Below, one piece after another: positions 40,752-48,437 of a stretch of DNA of 64,000 bases. The first letter of the stretch is position 1. Each line of letters begins with the position of its first letter. A model generated the notes under the pieces. It made no database searches. It worked only from the letters and a program-made list of their open reading frames with translations, and had not been told where the DNA came from. The stretch is taken from contig NZ_JAKJHS010000002.1 of assembly GCF_021648825.1 (NCBI RefSeq), positions 248,001-312,000 on the forward strand, in the 5' to 3' direction. The DNA comes from Rhizobium halophilum. GTDB taxonomy: Bacteria; Pseudomonadota; Alphaproteobacteria; Rhizobiales; Rhizobiaceae. Made by a program: the position numbers and the translations under genes.

Positions 40752-41530
40752 CGGCGCGCCTCCCCACGACGGGACCAGCGCTCGATGAAGCCCAACCCGA
40801 CAGAGGAAAGAACAGCGAGCGCCAGATAGAGAAGGCACGCGAGGAAGTAGAAAAAGAACGCTTCCTTGCTGACGCGTGCAGCGACACTGGTTTGCCTCAC
40901 GATATCCGAAAGCCCGATGATGGAGACGTAGGAAGTGTCCTTCAGCAGAATCATCCAGAGGTTCCCCAGCCCTGGCAGTGCGATCCGGATTAGTTGCGGC
41001 AGAACCACCAGCAGCATCGTTCGGGAGCGGCGCATCCCGAGCGCATCGCCGGCTTCGTACTGTCCCTTTGGAATGGCGCGGAAGGCGGAAAGCAGGACTT
41101 CGGAGGAGTAGGACGAGAAAACGACAGCAAGAGCGATCATGCCGGCGAGGAAGGCATTGATCTCGATTCGCTGCTCGATCCCGAGCCAGGCCAAGAGGGC
41201 TTGGATGAGCAGTTGCAGCCCGTAGTAGACAATGAAGAGCGTCAGCAGCTCCGGCAGACCACGGAAGATTGTCGTGTAGATCCCGACGGCTGCCCGCAGC
41301 AGCTTGTCTTCCGATTGCGCGGCAAGCGCGATCAGAAAGCCAAGCAGCAAGCCGATAGGGAGGGTCGCAAGGGCGAGGGTGATGGTGACTTTTACGCCGA
41401 ACGCGATCTCGTCGCCCCAGCCGTTGGCGCCGCAGCTGAGCATACCACCACCGCCGAGAAGCGTGAAAATGCCGACCGGCCCACAAAGCGGATCGAGCGC
41501 TGTGGCGATGGCGGAGAACAATCCGCTCAT
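40748..41530 (-). CDS. Polar amino acid ABC transporter permease (HisQ-like)
   Basis: A 260-residue permease with five or six helices. IYTTIFRGLPELLTLFIVYY near 83-102 and the EAA loop AGDALGMRRSRTMLLVVLPQ near 157-176 identify the family. The segment near 30-45 (MLSCGANGWGDE) is typical of the HisQ/OccQ type. It ends in a 4-base overlap with the second permease and starts 111 bases after the binding-protein gene, with a strong hairpin in between. Confidence 0.92.
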   Translation of the reverse strand: MSGLFSAIATALDPLCGPVGIFTLLGGGGMLSCGANGWGDEIAFGVKVTITLALATLPIGLLLGFLIALAAQSEDKLLRAAVGIYTTIFRGLPELLTLFIVYYGLQLLIQALLAWLGIEQRIEINAFLAGMIALAVVFSSYSSEVLLSAFRAIPKGQYEAGDALGMRRSRTMLLVVLPQLIRIALPGLGNLWMILLKDTSYVSIIGLSDIVRQTSVAARVSKEAFFFYFLACLLYLALAVLSSVGLGFIERWSRRGEARR

Positions 41531-41581
41531 AAAAGAAGCTTTCCCCTTGCGGCTTCGCCGCTTGTTTTCATGCGCCTTGTT

Positions 41582-41623
41582 TAAAAAGAAAATCGGCGGA
41601 AGGGCAAGCCTTCCGCCGATTTT
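41582..41623 (-). terminator. Intercistronic terminator or attenuator after the binding-protein gene
   Basis: A perfect 15-bp stem (CCTTCCGCCGATTTT with its complement, 41589-41623) is followed on the minus strand by CTTTTT. It stands between the binding-protein gene and the two permeases, so most transcripts may stop here and give more binding protein than permease. Confidence 0.85.
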
Positions 41624-41641
41624 GCAGGCCGCTTTGGACAG

Positions 41642-42412
41642 TTATTCCCCGTAGACGTCGAAGTCGAAGTACTTGTCGTTGATTTCCTTGTACTTGCCGT
41701 TCTCGCGGATGGCTGCGATCGCTGCCGTAAACTTGTCGGCCAGGGGATCACCCTTCCGTACGGCAATACCGGCGCCCTCGCCATTGATCTCCACGTCGAT
41801 TGGCAGCGGTGTGAGGATCTTGCAGCAAGCGCCCTCTTCGGATTTTACCCACTCCGACAGAACGACCACATCGTCAATGACCCCATCGATCCGCCCGTTC
41901 TGGATGTCGAGCTTATATTCGTCGGCGGTCGGGTAGAGCTTGAGTTCGGACTCAGGCATGTGCTTTTCGGCGTAGTTAGCATGGGTCGTGGAGGTCTGTG
42001 CGCCGAGCGTCTTGCCCTTGAGACCTTCAACGTCAGTAATCTCACTATCCTTCGGGACCGCAATGGCGGGACCGGTGTTGTAGTACTTCTTGGAAAAATC
42101 CACCTGCTCGAGCCGCTCTGGCGTGATCGACATGGAAGCAATGATGGCGTCGAACTTCTTTGCCTGGAGGGCAGGGATCATGCCATCCCAGTCATTTGTG
42201 ACCAGTTCGCATTCAACTTTCATCTCCTCACAAAGAGCCCGCGCAACGTCGATGTCGAAGCCGGTCAGGGTGCCGTCCGTCTCAAGACTGTTGAAGGGGG
42301 GATAAGCGCCCTCGGAGGCGATGACGATCTTCTCTTGGGCCGCGGCGGTGCCGGCGAACATGGCGGCCGCGGCGATCGACGCGGCGGCAAAGAAATGAGT
42401 GGCAATACGCAT
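41642..42412 (-). CDS. Polar amino acid ABC transporter substrate-binding protein
   Basis: A 256-residue periplasmic protein: signal peptide 1-25 (AGTAAAQ), then the type II binding fold with GAYPPFNSLETDGTLTGFDID, FDAIIASMSITPERLEQVDF and KGKTLGAQTSTTHANYAEK. These are hallmarks of the lysine/arginine/ornithine/opine-binding group. Two cysteine sites (C60 region and ACCK) could form disulfides. GAGAGGA precedes the ATG at 42412. It leads the operon with two permeases. The exact ligand is open. Confidence 0.93.
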   Translation of the reverse strand: MRIATHFFAAASIAAAAMFAGTAAAQEKIVIASEGAYPPFNSLETDGTLTGFDIDVARALCEEMKVECELVTNDWDGMIPALQAKKFDAIIASMSITPERLEQVDFSKKYYNTGPAIAVPKDSEITDVEGLKGKTLGAQTSTTHANYAEKHMPESELKLYPTADEYKLDIQNGRIDGVIDDVVVLSEWVKSEEGACCKILTPLPIDVEINGEGAGIAVRKGDPLADKFTAAIAAIRENGKYKEINDKYFDFDVYGE

Positions 42413-42736
42413 GATGATCCTCTCTGTTGGCTGCCAGCGCGGCTGTTGATCTTGTTTTCCACGCTCGGCGGGCACGGAGCCTGCTCCGACCGTGTCTTTT
42501 TAAATACCGGGACGTTTGAGAATGCAACGGCATTTTACGTCCACTGCGGAGGCAGGTCGGTGCTCTCTGGTGCTTGCAGTCACCGCTTAGGTGTTCAGCA
42601 GACGTTCAGGCGCCTCAGCGCAGTCTCATCCGGAACAAAAGCGGGAGCATGTCGTTGAGCCGGCGCGCTACCGCGCCGACGTCCGGTGACAAGGACGCGT
42701 GAAGAAGGGACGACATCCCAAGTCGAGGAGATATCG
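42413..42736. other. Divergent control region between the ABC operon and the OmpA-like gene
   Basis: These 324 bases hold no gene I can support. On the plus strand they contain an RpoE2/EcfG-type promoter at 42632-42656 and a GAGGAG ribosome site. On the minus strand an AT-rich block near 42495-42540 (TTGCAT, then TATTTAAAAAG) is the likely promoter area of the binding-protein gene. Confidence 0.6.
42632..42656 (+). promoter_or_regulatory. RpoE2/EcfG-type promoter of the OmpA-like gene
   Basis: GGAAC (42632-42636) is separated by exactly 18 bases from TT (42655-42656), the latter as CGTT. This matches the general stress sigma factor consensus (GGAAC, 18 bases, TT) known in Sinorhizobium. It lies about 80 bases upstream of the start codon. 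Confidence 0.65.
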
Positions 42737-44827
42737 ATGTCAACGAAATTCAGACTGTTCGCCAGCGTCGCTGCGCCGCTCGTGTCGCTGCCGCTGATCG
42801 TTCAGCCAGCGATTGCCATGCCGCCGAAGGCGATTTTCCAGAGCACCGGCGAAGGCAACGTGATCCGCGTCCAGGAGGAGTTGATCCTGCCGCCGGAGGA
42901 TGCTCCGGAGGGCGAACAGCCGCCGGCCGAGGAAGCGCCTGCGGAAGAGCCGCCGGCCGAAGAAGCGCCCGCAGAACCTGCGCCTGAGCCTGCTCCGGAA
43001 GCGCAGCAGGAGGCACCAGCCGAGGTGCAGCCGGAGGCTCCGGCACCGGAGCCCGAAACAGCGCCGGAGCCCGAGCCCGAGCCGGAGGCTGCCCCTGAAC
43101 CGGAGGCTGCACCAGAGCCTGAAGCGGCCCCTGAAGCGCCGGCAGAAGAAGCACCAGCCGAAGAAGCCCCGGCTGAGGAAACTCCTGCGGCTGAAGAGCC
43201 GGCTGCTGAACAGGCCCCTGCAGAGGAAGCGCCTGCCGAAGAGGCTCCAGCTGCGGAAGCAGCGCCTGAAGCCGACGACGCGGCGCCTGTGGAAGAAGAG
43301 GCCCCTGCTGCCAGCGAAGAGCAGTCTTCCGAAGAGACCGCGCCGGACGGGGAAACACCTCCGGCAGCCGAAGCGACGGAAGAGCCGAATGAACCTGCTG
43401 CCGGGGAAGAAGCACCTGCAGCTGGTGCACCAGACGCCGAGGCCCCCACTGCTGAGACCGAAGGCGCTACCGAAGCCGCACCCGTCGAGGGGACGACTGA
43501 GGGTGCTGTTACCCAGGACGGCGCTGCAGCAGGAACGGACGCGCCCGCACTGGCCGAGGAGCCTGCGGTCGCAACCACGCCGGAAGAGGTGGAGCGCGCG
43601 CGCGTGATTGCCGAGGATCCGAGTGCTGCTCAGGAAGGCGAGACTGCCGTTCTGCCAGTCGAAAATGGCGCTGCCATTCTCGACAGCCAGAAGGAAGCTG
43701 CGCCGGCGGACACAGCGGCCACCTCGACCGATGGAGCGGCTCCTGCGACGGCCCCGGCAGAAGCCGCTGCACCGTCTGCTCCCCCTACTTCGGATGCCGA
43801 GGCCCAAGCACCGCTACAGGGACAGGCAGCGTCGCGTACCGAGCTACGTGCCGTCACCGCCGAGGAAGGCGAGCGTATCGAAGGCCGCCCGGATTACCGC
43901 CGTATGGAAGGGTGGAATTACCGTGACGGCGACCGTGACCGTCGTGGTCGCGATCGACGTGACGGACGGCGGGATGACCGGGACGGTCGCGACGGCGAGG
44001 CCCGTATCATCATCTCGATCGGCGAAAGGCCGGTGGTGTACCATGACGATACGCCGCGTTTCTACCGCGACGGCGGGGACGTTTACTACGAGCGCCTGCG
44101 GGGCGATCGTTATCGTGAGGTCGTGGAACGTCGCGACGGCGTGCAGGTCGTGACGATCCGCAACAGCGCCGGAATGGTAGTTCAGCGTTCCCGTATCGTG
44201 GATGGCGAGGAGTATGTCCTCTATTATGCCCCTGAGATGTACGAAGAAGACGACTACGTTTGGCGTGACCCAGCGCTCGACCTGCCGCCTATGCGGCTGA
44301 ACGTGCCGCTTGACCAGTATATCATAGACACGTCAAGCGATCCGGATCGCGATTATTACGAGTTCCTGGAGCAGCCGCCTGTTGAACGGGTGGAGCGCGT
44401 CTACTCGCTGGACGAGGTCCGTTATTCGGCCCGTATCCGTGACAAGGCTCGCCGCATCGATCTTGATACCGTCAAGTTCGCCACCGGCAGTGCCGAAATC
44501 CCGATGAACCAGGCAAGCTCGCTGCGCAAGGTGGCCGAGGCGATGAACAAGATCCTCGAGGAGAACCCGGCTGAAACCTTCCTGATCGAGGGCCATACCG
44601 ACGCCGTCGGTTCGGACGAGAGCAACCTTGTTCTCTCTGACGAGCGTGCGGAATCCGTGGCCGTGGTCCTGACGGAAGCCTTCGGCATTCCGCCGGAAAA
44701 CCTCGCGACCCAGGGCTATGGCGAGCGGTACCTGAAGATCAAGACGGAGGGGCCGCAACAGGAAAACCGCCGCGTCACCATCCGCCGCATCACGCCGCTG
44801 GTGAAGCCGGTCGCATCCAACCAGTAA
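42737..44827 (+). CDS. OmpA family protein with long Ala/Pro/Glu-rich region
   Basis: A 696-residue exported protein. Signal peptide 1-28; then a 300-residue low-complexity Ala/Pro/Glu region (about 50-370; repeats like EEAPAEEAPAEE); a basic-acidic Arg/Asp-rich hinge (about 395-420, YRDGDRDRRGRDRR); a beta-rich middle (about 425-560); and a C-terminal OmpA domain (about 575-690) with LDTVKFATGSAEIP, FLIEGHTDAVGSDESNLVLS and RRVTIRRI. The OmpA domain binds peptidoglycan, so the protein likely bridges wall and outer membrane. The ATG at 42737 has GAGGAG six bases upstream, behind an RpoE2-type promoter, suggesting stress control. Confidence 0.9.
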   Translation: MSTKFRLFASVAAPLVSLPLIVQPAIAMPPKAIFQSTGEGNVIRVQEELILPPEDAPEGEQPPAEEAPAEEPPAEEAPAEPAPEPAPEAQQEAPAEVQPEAPAPEPETAPEPEPEPEAAPEPEAAPEPEAAPEAPAEEAPAEEAPAEETPAAEEPAAEQAPAEEAPAEEAPAAEAAPEADDAAPVEEEAPAASEEQSSEETAPDGETPPAAEATEEPNEPAAGEEAPAAGAPDAEAPTAETEGATEAAPVEGTTEGAVTQDGAAAGTDAPALAEEPAVATTPEEVERARVIAEDPSAAQEGETAVLPVENGAAILDSQKEAAPADTAATSTDGAAPATAPAEAAAPSAPPTSDAEAQAPLQGQAASRTELRAVTAEEGERIEGRPDYRRMEGWNYRDGDRDRRGRDRRDGRRDDRDGRDGEARIIISIGERPVVYHDDTPRFYRDGGDVYYERLRGDRYREVVERRDGVQVVTIRNSAGMVVQRSRIVDGEEYVLYYAPEMYEEDDYVWRDPALDLPPMRLNVPLDQYIIDTSSDPDRDYYEFLEQPPVERVERVYSLDEVRYSARIRDKARRIDLDTVKFATGSAEIPMNQASSLRKVAEAMNKILEENPAETFLIEGHTDAVGSDESNLVLSDERAESVAVVLTEAFGIPPENLATQGYGERYLKIKTEGPQQENRRVTIRRITPLVKPVASNQ

Positions 44828-44849
44828 TCGTCGTTAGACGTGAAACAGA

Positions 44850-44877
44850 GGCCGCCGGAGCGATCCGGCGGCCTTCG
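44850..44877. terminator. Hairpin between the convergent OmpA-like and mobB genes
   Basis: GGCCGCCGGA and its complement form a perfect 10-bp stem with a GCGA loop. The T-tract is short on the plus strand (TTCG) and absent on the other, so its strength is uncertain. Confidence 0.6.
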
Positions 44878-45393
44878 TCATTTGGGCGGGAGGTTCGTCA
44901 GCGACGCGATGAAATCCGCGATAGCAACTGAATCGTCCAGATCGAAGACCGGGAGGGCGGTGTCCGTCACCGGATGGTCTGCTGCGATCGCCACGATGTG
45001 CGGGTCGGAGGGCGCGAGCGGCTCCCGCTTGCTCGCCTCAAGCCGCCGTGCCTCGATCTTCGGCACGAGCTCGCGCTTGTAGCCCTCGATCAGGACGAGG
45101 TCGCACGGGGCGAGGCGGGCGAGAATCTCCTCGAACGGCGGCTCCGGTTCTCCCCGCAGCTCATGCATGATGGCGAAGCGCGTTCCGGATACCAACGCCA
45201 CTTCGTGTGCGCCAGCCTGACGGTGGCGGTAGCTGTCGGCGCCGACCTTGTCGATGTCGAAGTCGTGGTGGGCGTGCTTGATGGTGGAGATGCGGTAGCC
45301 GCGGCGGGTGAATTCCTCAACGAGCCGCACTGCAAGCCCGGTCTTGCCAGAGTTCTTCCATCCAGCGATGCCGAAGACGCGGGGCGAGGTCAT
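44878..45393 (-). CDS. mobB: Molybdopterin-guanine dinucleotide biosynthesis protein B
   Basis: A 171-residue GTP-binding protein that aids MobA in attaching GMP to molybdopterin. The P-loop is GIAGWKNSGKTGLAVRLVEE (7-26), followed by STIKHAHHDFDID and LVLIEGYKRELVPKIE, both typical. GGAGG precedes the ATG at 45393, which overlaps the mobA stop (ATGA). It is the last gene of a four-gene minus-strand operon. Confidence 0.93.
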   Translation of the reverse strand: MTSPRVFGIAGWKNSGKTGLAVRLVEEFTRRGYRISTIKHAHHDFDIDKVGADSYRHRQAGAHEVALVSGTRFAIMHELRGEPEPPFEEILARLAPCDLVLIEGYKRELVPKIEARRLEASKREPLAPSDPHIVAIAADHPVTDTALPVFDLDDSVAIADFIASLTNLPPK

Positions 45394-46013
45394 TCCATGG
45401 CCTCCAGATAGCGCCGTGCTGACTCCAGATCGGCGGGGGTGTTGAGGTTCATGAATGGATCCAGCCGGCCGATTGGTGTCTCGACGCTCTCCCAATGCAC
45501 CGCCACACTTGGATGGCGGGCCAGGAAGGCGGAGAGACGGCGGTTCTCCGGCTCGGCGAGCCAGCTTTCGAGATCGTCCGCGGCAGGAATCGGCCAGAGT
45601 CCGAAAACAGGGTGGGTACGTCCCTCCGAACTTGCGATGGCAATCATGTCGGGTACTGATGCCGCGGCTTGCAGGCGTGCGGCGAGATCATCGGGGAAGA
45701 AGGGTGCATCTGATGGTACCGTCAGGAGATGGCTCGCCTCCGGCTGTCTGAAAGCCAGATCACGCAGGCCTGCCAGCACGCCACCGAGCGGCCCGGGCTG
45801 GCCGCGCAGCGTGTCAGGAACACGCCGGAAGCTCGGTGGCAGAGGCATCGAAGAGGGTGCGTTGACCGCGACTTCAGACACCTGCGGCGCCAGTCGCTGC
45901 GCAATGTGCGACAGGAGCGTGCCTCGGCCGAAGGGCAGCAGGAGCTTGTCGGTTCCCATCCGGCTGGACCGGCCGCCGGCGAGGACGAGGGCAGGGGGAG
46001 GGGCCGCTGTCAC
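45390..46013 (-). CDS. mobA: Molybdenum cofactor guanylyltransferase
   Basis: MobA transfers GMP from GTP to molybdopterin, giving the bis-MGD cofactor of enzymes such as nitrate reductase and formate dehydrogenase. 207 residues; the nucleotide-binding start is LVLAGGRSSRMGTDKLLLPF (9-28), with LTVPSDAPFFPDDLA near 96-110 and FMNLNTPADLESA at the end. The GTG start at 46013 overlaps the upstream MFS stop (GTGA). AGGAGA lies upstream. Confidence 0.93.
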   Translation of the reverse strand: MTAAPPPALVLAGGRSSRMGTDKLLLPFGRGTLLSHIAQRLAPQVSEVAVNAPSSMPLPPSFRRVPDTLRGQPGPLGGVLAGLRDLAFRQPEASHLLTVPSDAPFFPDDLAARLQAAASVPDMIAIASSEGRTHPVFGLWPIPAADDLESWLAEPENRRLSAFLARHPSVAVHWESVETPIGRLDPFMNLNTPADLESARRYLEAME

Positions 46014-47266
46014 TCCGAGCTCTCCTGAGCCAACATCCCTTCGCGGCGATCGATCCACCGTACGTATTCGGTAGCAAGGAGCGCGAAGAGCGCAGTCACG
46101 GTCATCACCACCAGCAATGGCGAGGTTCCGCCGTCTGCGTGCAATACGGCGCCTGCGACAACAGACAGTGCCGCGCCCCCACCCAGCATGATCGCGCCGC
46201 CGAGGCCGGAGGCGGAGCCGGCGAGATGCGGCCGTACGCTGACCATGCCGGCATTGGCGCTTGGCAGCGTCAGCCCGTTGCCGACGCCGATCAGCGACAG
46301 GGGCCCGAAGAAGGCGAGGGGATGTGCGGCGTCCAGGACGGAGAGCAGGAAGGCCAGCGCGAGGCCGATGACGTTGACGATGTTGCCGGACACCATCATC
46401 GGGCCAATACCGAAGCGGCGGGCATAGCGGCCCGAGAGATAATTGCCCAGCATGTAGCCTGCGGCCATGCCGAAGAAGTACAGCCCGAGCGCCGCCGGAG
46501 AGAGCTTGAACAGAACGGTGCCGACGAAGGGGGCGCCGCCCAGGAAGCTGAAGAAGACCCCGGACGAGAATGTGGCTGTCAGCGTGTAGCCCCAGAACCG
46601 GCGGGATGTCAGCAACTGCGGCCAGCTGCGGAACTGGTCGCCGAAGCTTGCCGATTGCGCGGTGTTCGTTTCGCCGAGGTCCCGCCAGACAAGGGCCAGG
46701 ACGAGGAGACCAGATATCAGGAGGGCGATAAAGCTCGCCTGCCAACCGAACAGGTCGTTCAATAGGCCGCCCAGCGTCGGCGCGATCATTGGAACGACCG
46801 ACATGCCCATGGTGACGTATCCGATCATGGAGGCGGCCTCGTCCATCGGCACCATGTCCCGGACGATGGTGCGCGACAGGACGATGCCCGCGACCACACC
46901 GGTCTGTAGCATGCGGCCGGTCATGAAGACGGCGATGTTGGACGCAAAGGTGCAGATCAGCGTGCCGAGGAGCAGAAGCACGATACCGCCGATCATTACT
47001 GGGCGCCGCCCGAAACGATCGGACAGCGGGCCGATGGCGATCTGGATCGCGGCGGTACCGGCGAGATAGCCGGAGACGGCGAACTGCATCACCGCATAGC
47101 TCGTGCCGAAGTGATCTGCCATCGCGGCCAGCGACGGCAGGAAGATGTTCATGGACATTGCCGCAAGCCCGGCCGCAAGCACGAGTGTCGCGATGTGCGG
47201 CGGTGTCCCGCGGTTAAGGAAGCGGCGCGTGCCGGCGGACTGTTCTCTTCCGTTAAGCGTCGTCAT
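46010..47266 (-). CDS. MFS transporter, Bcr/CflA drug-resistance family
   Basis: A 418-residue proton-coupled exporter with twelve predicted helices. IQIAIGPLSDRFGRRPVMIG near 75-94 is the family loop 2-3 motif, and SRTIVRDMVPMDEAASMIGY near 131 and the GYVTMGMSVVPMIAPTLGG helix identify the Bcr/CflA (14-member DHA1) branch. The start overlaps the EamA stop (ATGA) and the stop overlaps mobA. Substrate unknown; sulfonamide, bicyclomycin or related compounds in studied members. Confidence 0.9.
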   Translation of the reverse strand: MTTLNGREQSAGTRRFLNRGTPPHIATLVLAAGLAAMSMNIFLPSLAAMADHFGTSYAVMQFAVSGYLAGTAAIQIAIGPLSDRFGRRPVMIGGIVLLLLGTLICTFASNIAVFMTGRMLQTGVVAGIVLSRTIVRDMVPMDEAASMIGYVTMGMSVVPMIAPTLGGLLNDLFGWQASFIALLISGLLVLALVWRDLGETNTAQSASFGDQFRSWPQLLTSRRFWGYTLTATFSSGVFFSFLGGAPFVGTVLFKLSPAALGLYFFGMAAGYMLGNYLSGRYARRFGIGPMMVSGNIVNVIGLALAFLLSVLDAAHPLAFFGPLSLIGVGNGLTLPSANAGMVSVRPHLAGSASGLGGAIMLGGGAALSVVAGAVLHADGGTSPLLVVMTVTALFALLATEYVRWIDRREGMLAQESSE

Positions 47267-48174
47267 TCCGTCACCGGACGGACCGGGCCGGCCTCTGCGG
47301 CAATGCGGCGCCGGCGCTGGCTTTCGCGGTAGAAGCTGTAAAGGCCGGAGCCGATGATGATGGCTGCACCGAGGAAGACGAAGACGTCCGGCCGCTCGCC
47401 GAAGAAGAGGACGCCGATGATCAGGCCCCAGATCAGGCCGGTATAGCGGAAGGGGGCGACAAAGGAGATCTCGCCGGTGCGCATCGACATGATCACCGCC
47501 TGGTAGCCGGAGAAGACGAGCAAGGCCGCGATGACCAGCGGCAGGAAGGTTGAGAGCTCCATCGGCTGCCAACCGCCCATCGGGACGATGAGGATTACGC
47601 CGACGACGGTGTTGGCGGCGGCGGTAAAGAGGGTGATGGTGAGCGAGGGAACATCCGCCACGATGCGGCGGGTAACGAGGTCGCGCCCCGAGGTGAAGAA
47701 GACGGCCGCCAGAAGGAGGAGGGATGCCGGGGCAAATCCGTCAGCCGTTGGTCTCAGGATGATTAGCACGCCGAGGAAGCCGACGATGATGGCGGTCCAG
47801 CGCCGCCAACCCACAGGTTCTTGCAGAAACAGCGCCGCCCCGAGGGTCACCGCCAGCGGCAGAGACTGCATGATCGAGGACACATTGGCGAAGTCGATGC
47901 GGCCGAGCGCGCTGATGAAGGTGAGCGTTGCACCGATCTCGAAGAAGGTGCGCAGCAGAATGAGCGGCTGCATGACGACGCGCAGCGGACGCAATGCCCC
48001 GAGATGGCGAGCGACGAAGAACACCAGCACCGTCGTCATGATGCCGCGCACGGTGATGATCTGCGCGACGCTGAGCGACGATGTGACGGATTTTACCAGG
48101 GCATCGTTGCAGGTGAAGGAGGCCATGGCGAGCGACATGAAGAGCGCGCCGCGGGAATTGTCGGAGGATGCCAT
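47263..48174 (-). CDS. EamA family (DMT superfamily) transporter
   Basis: A 303-residue membrane protein with ten helices and two EamA repeats (SMAMASFTCNDALVK-like start; SIMQSLPLAVTLGAALFLQE near 110; PFRYTGLIWGLIIGVLFFGE near 240). These export small metabolites. AAGGAA lies six bases before the ATG at 48174. It is the first gene of the operon continuing into the MFS exporter, mobA and mobB, all by four-base overlaps. Confidence 0.9.
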   Translation of the reverse strand: MASSDNSRGALFMSLAMASFTCNDALVKSVTSSLSVAQIITVRGIMTTVLVFFVARHLGALRPLRVVMQPLILLRTFFEIGATLTFISALGRIDFANVSSIMQSLPLAVTLGAALFLQEPVGWRRWTAIIVGFLGVLIILRPTADGFAPASLLLLAAVFFTSGRDLVTRRIVADVPSLTITLFTAAANTVVGVILIVPMGGWQPMELSTFLPLVIAALLVFSGYQAVIMSMRTGEISFVAPFRYTGLIWGLIIGVLFFGERPDVFVFLGAAIIIGSGLYSFYRESQRRRRIAAEAGPVRPVTE

Positions 48175-48302
48175 GCGTGATTCCTTGCCACTGCAGCGGA
48201 ATCTTCTACTCCAATGCCGGAGATGCGGCCAGACCAGTTGCGGCGTGCCCGGTACGTTTGGCAGGCGCAGCGGGGTGTGACTGATCAAAATCCCGGCAGG
48301 CC

Positions 48303-48320
48303 ATTTCGCAGCTGCGAAAT
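48303..48320. promoter_or_regulatory. Perfect 18-bp palindrome in a divergent promoter region
   Basis: ATTTCGCAG is followed by its exact reverse complement. It lies between the exporter-mobAB operon and the second chemoreceptor gene, about 130 bases from each start. A regulator site is likely but the protein is unknown. Confidence 0.5.
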
Positions 48321-48437
48321 TAACCGATGTTCAACGGATATGCCTGACTGTGCGGGCGTTCCGGCATGACGCAGGAGTCTCCACCCGGCCACTTGCAGAT
48401 GTTTGGCAAGCTCGGCGGACGTTATACCGGAGCCCGC

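Noticed and set aside
42740-43807. Long antisense frames over the OmpA-like gene
   Set aside because: They arise from the Ala/Pro/Glu codon repeats read on the other strand; compositions are Arg/Leu/Ser/Gly-rich without any domain.
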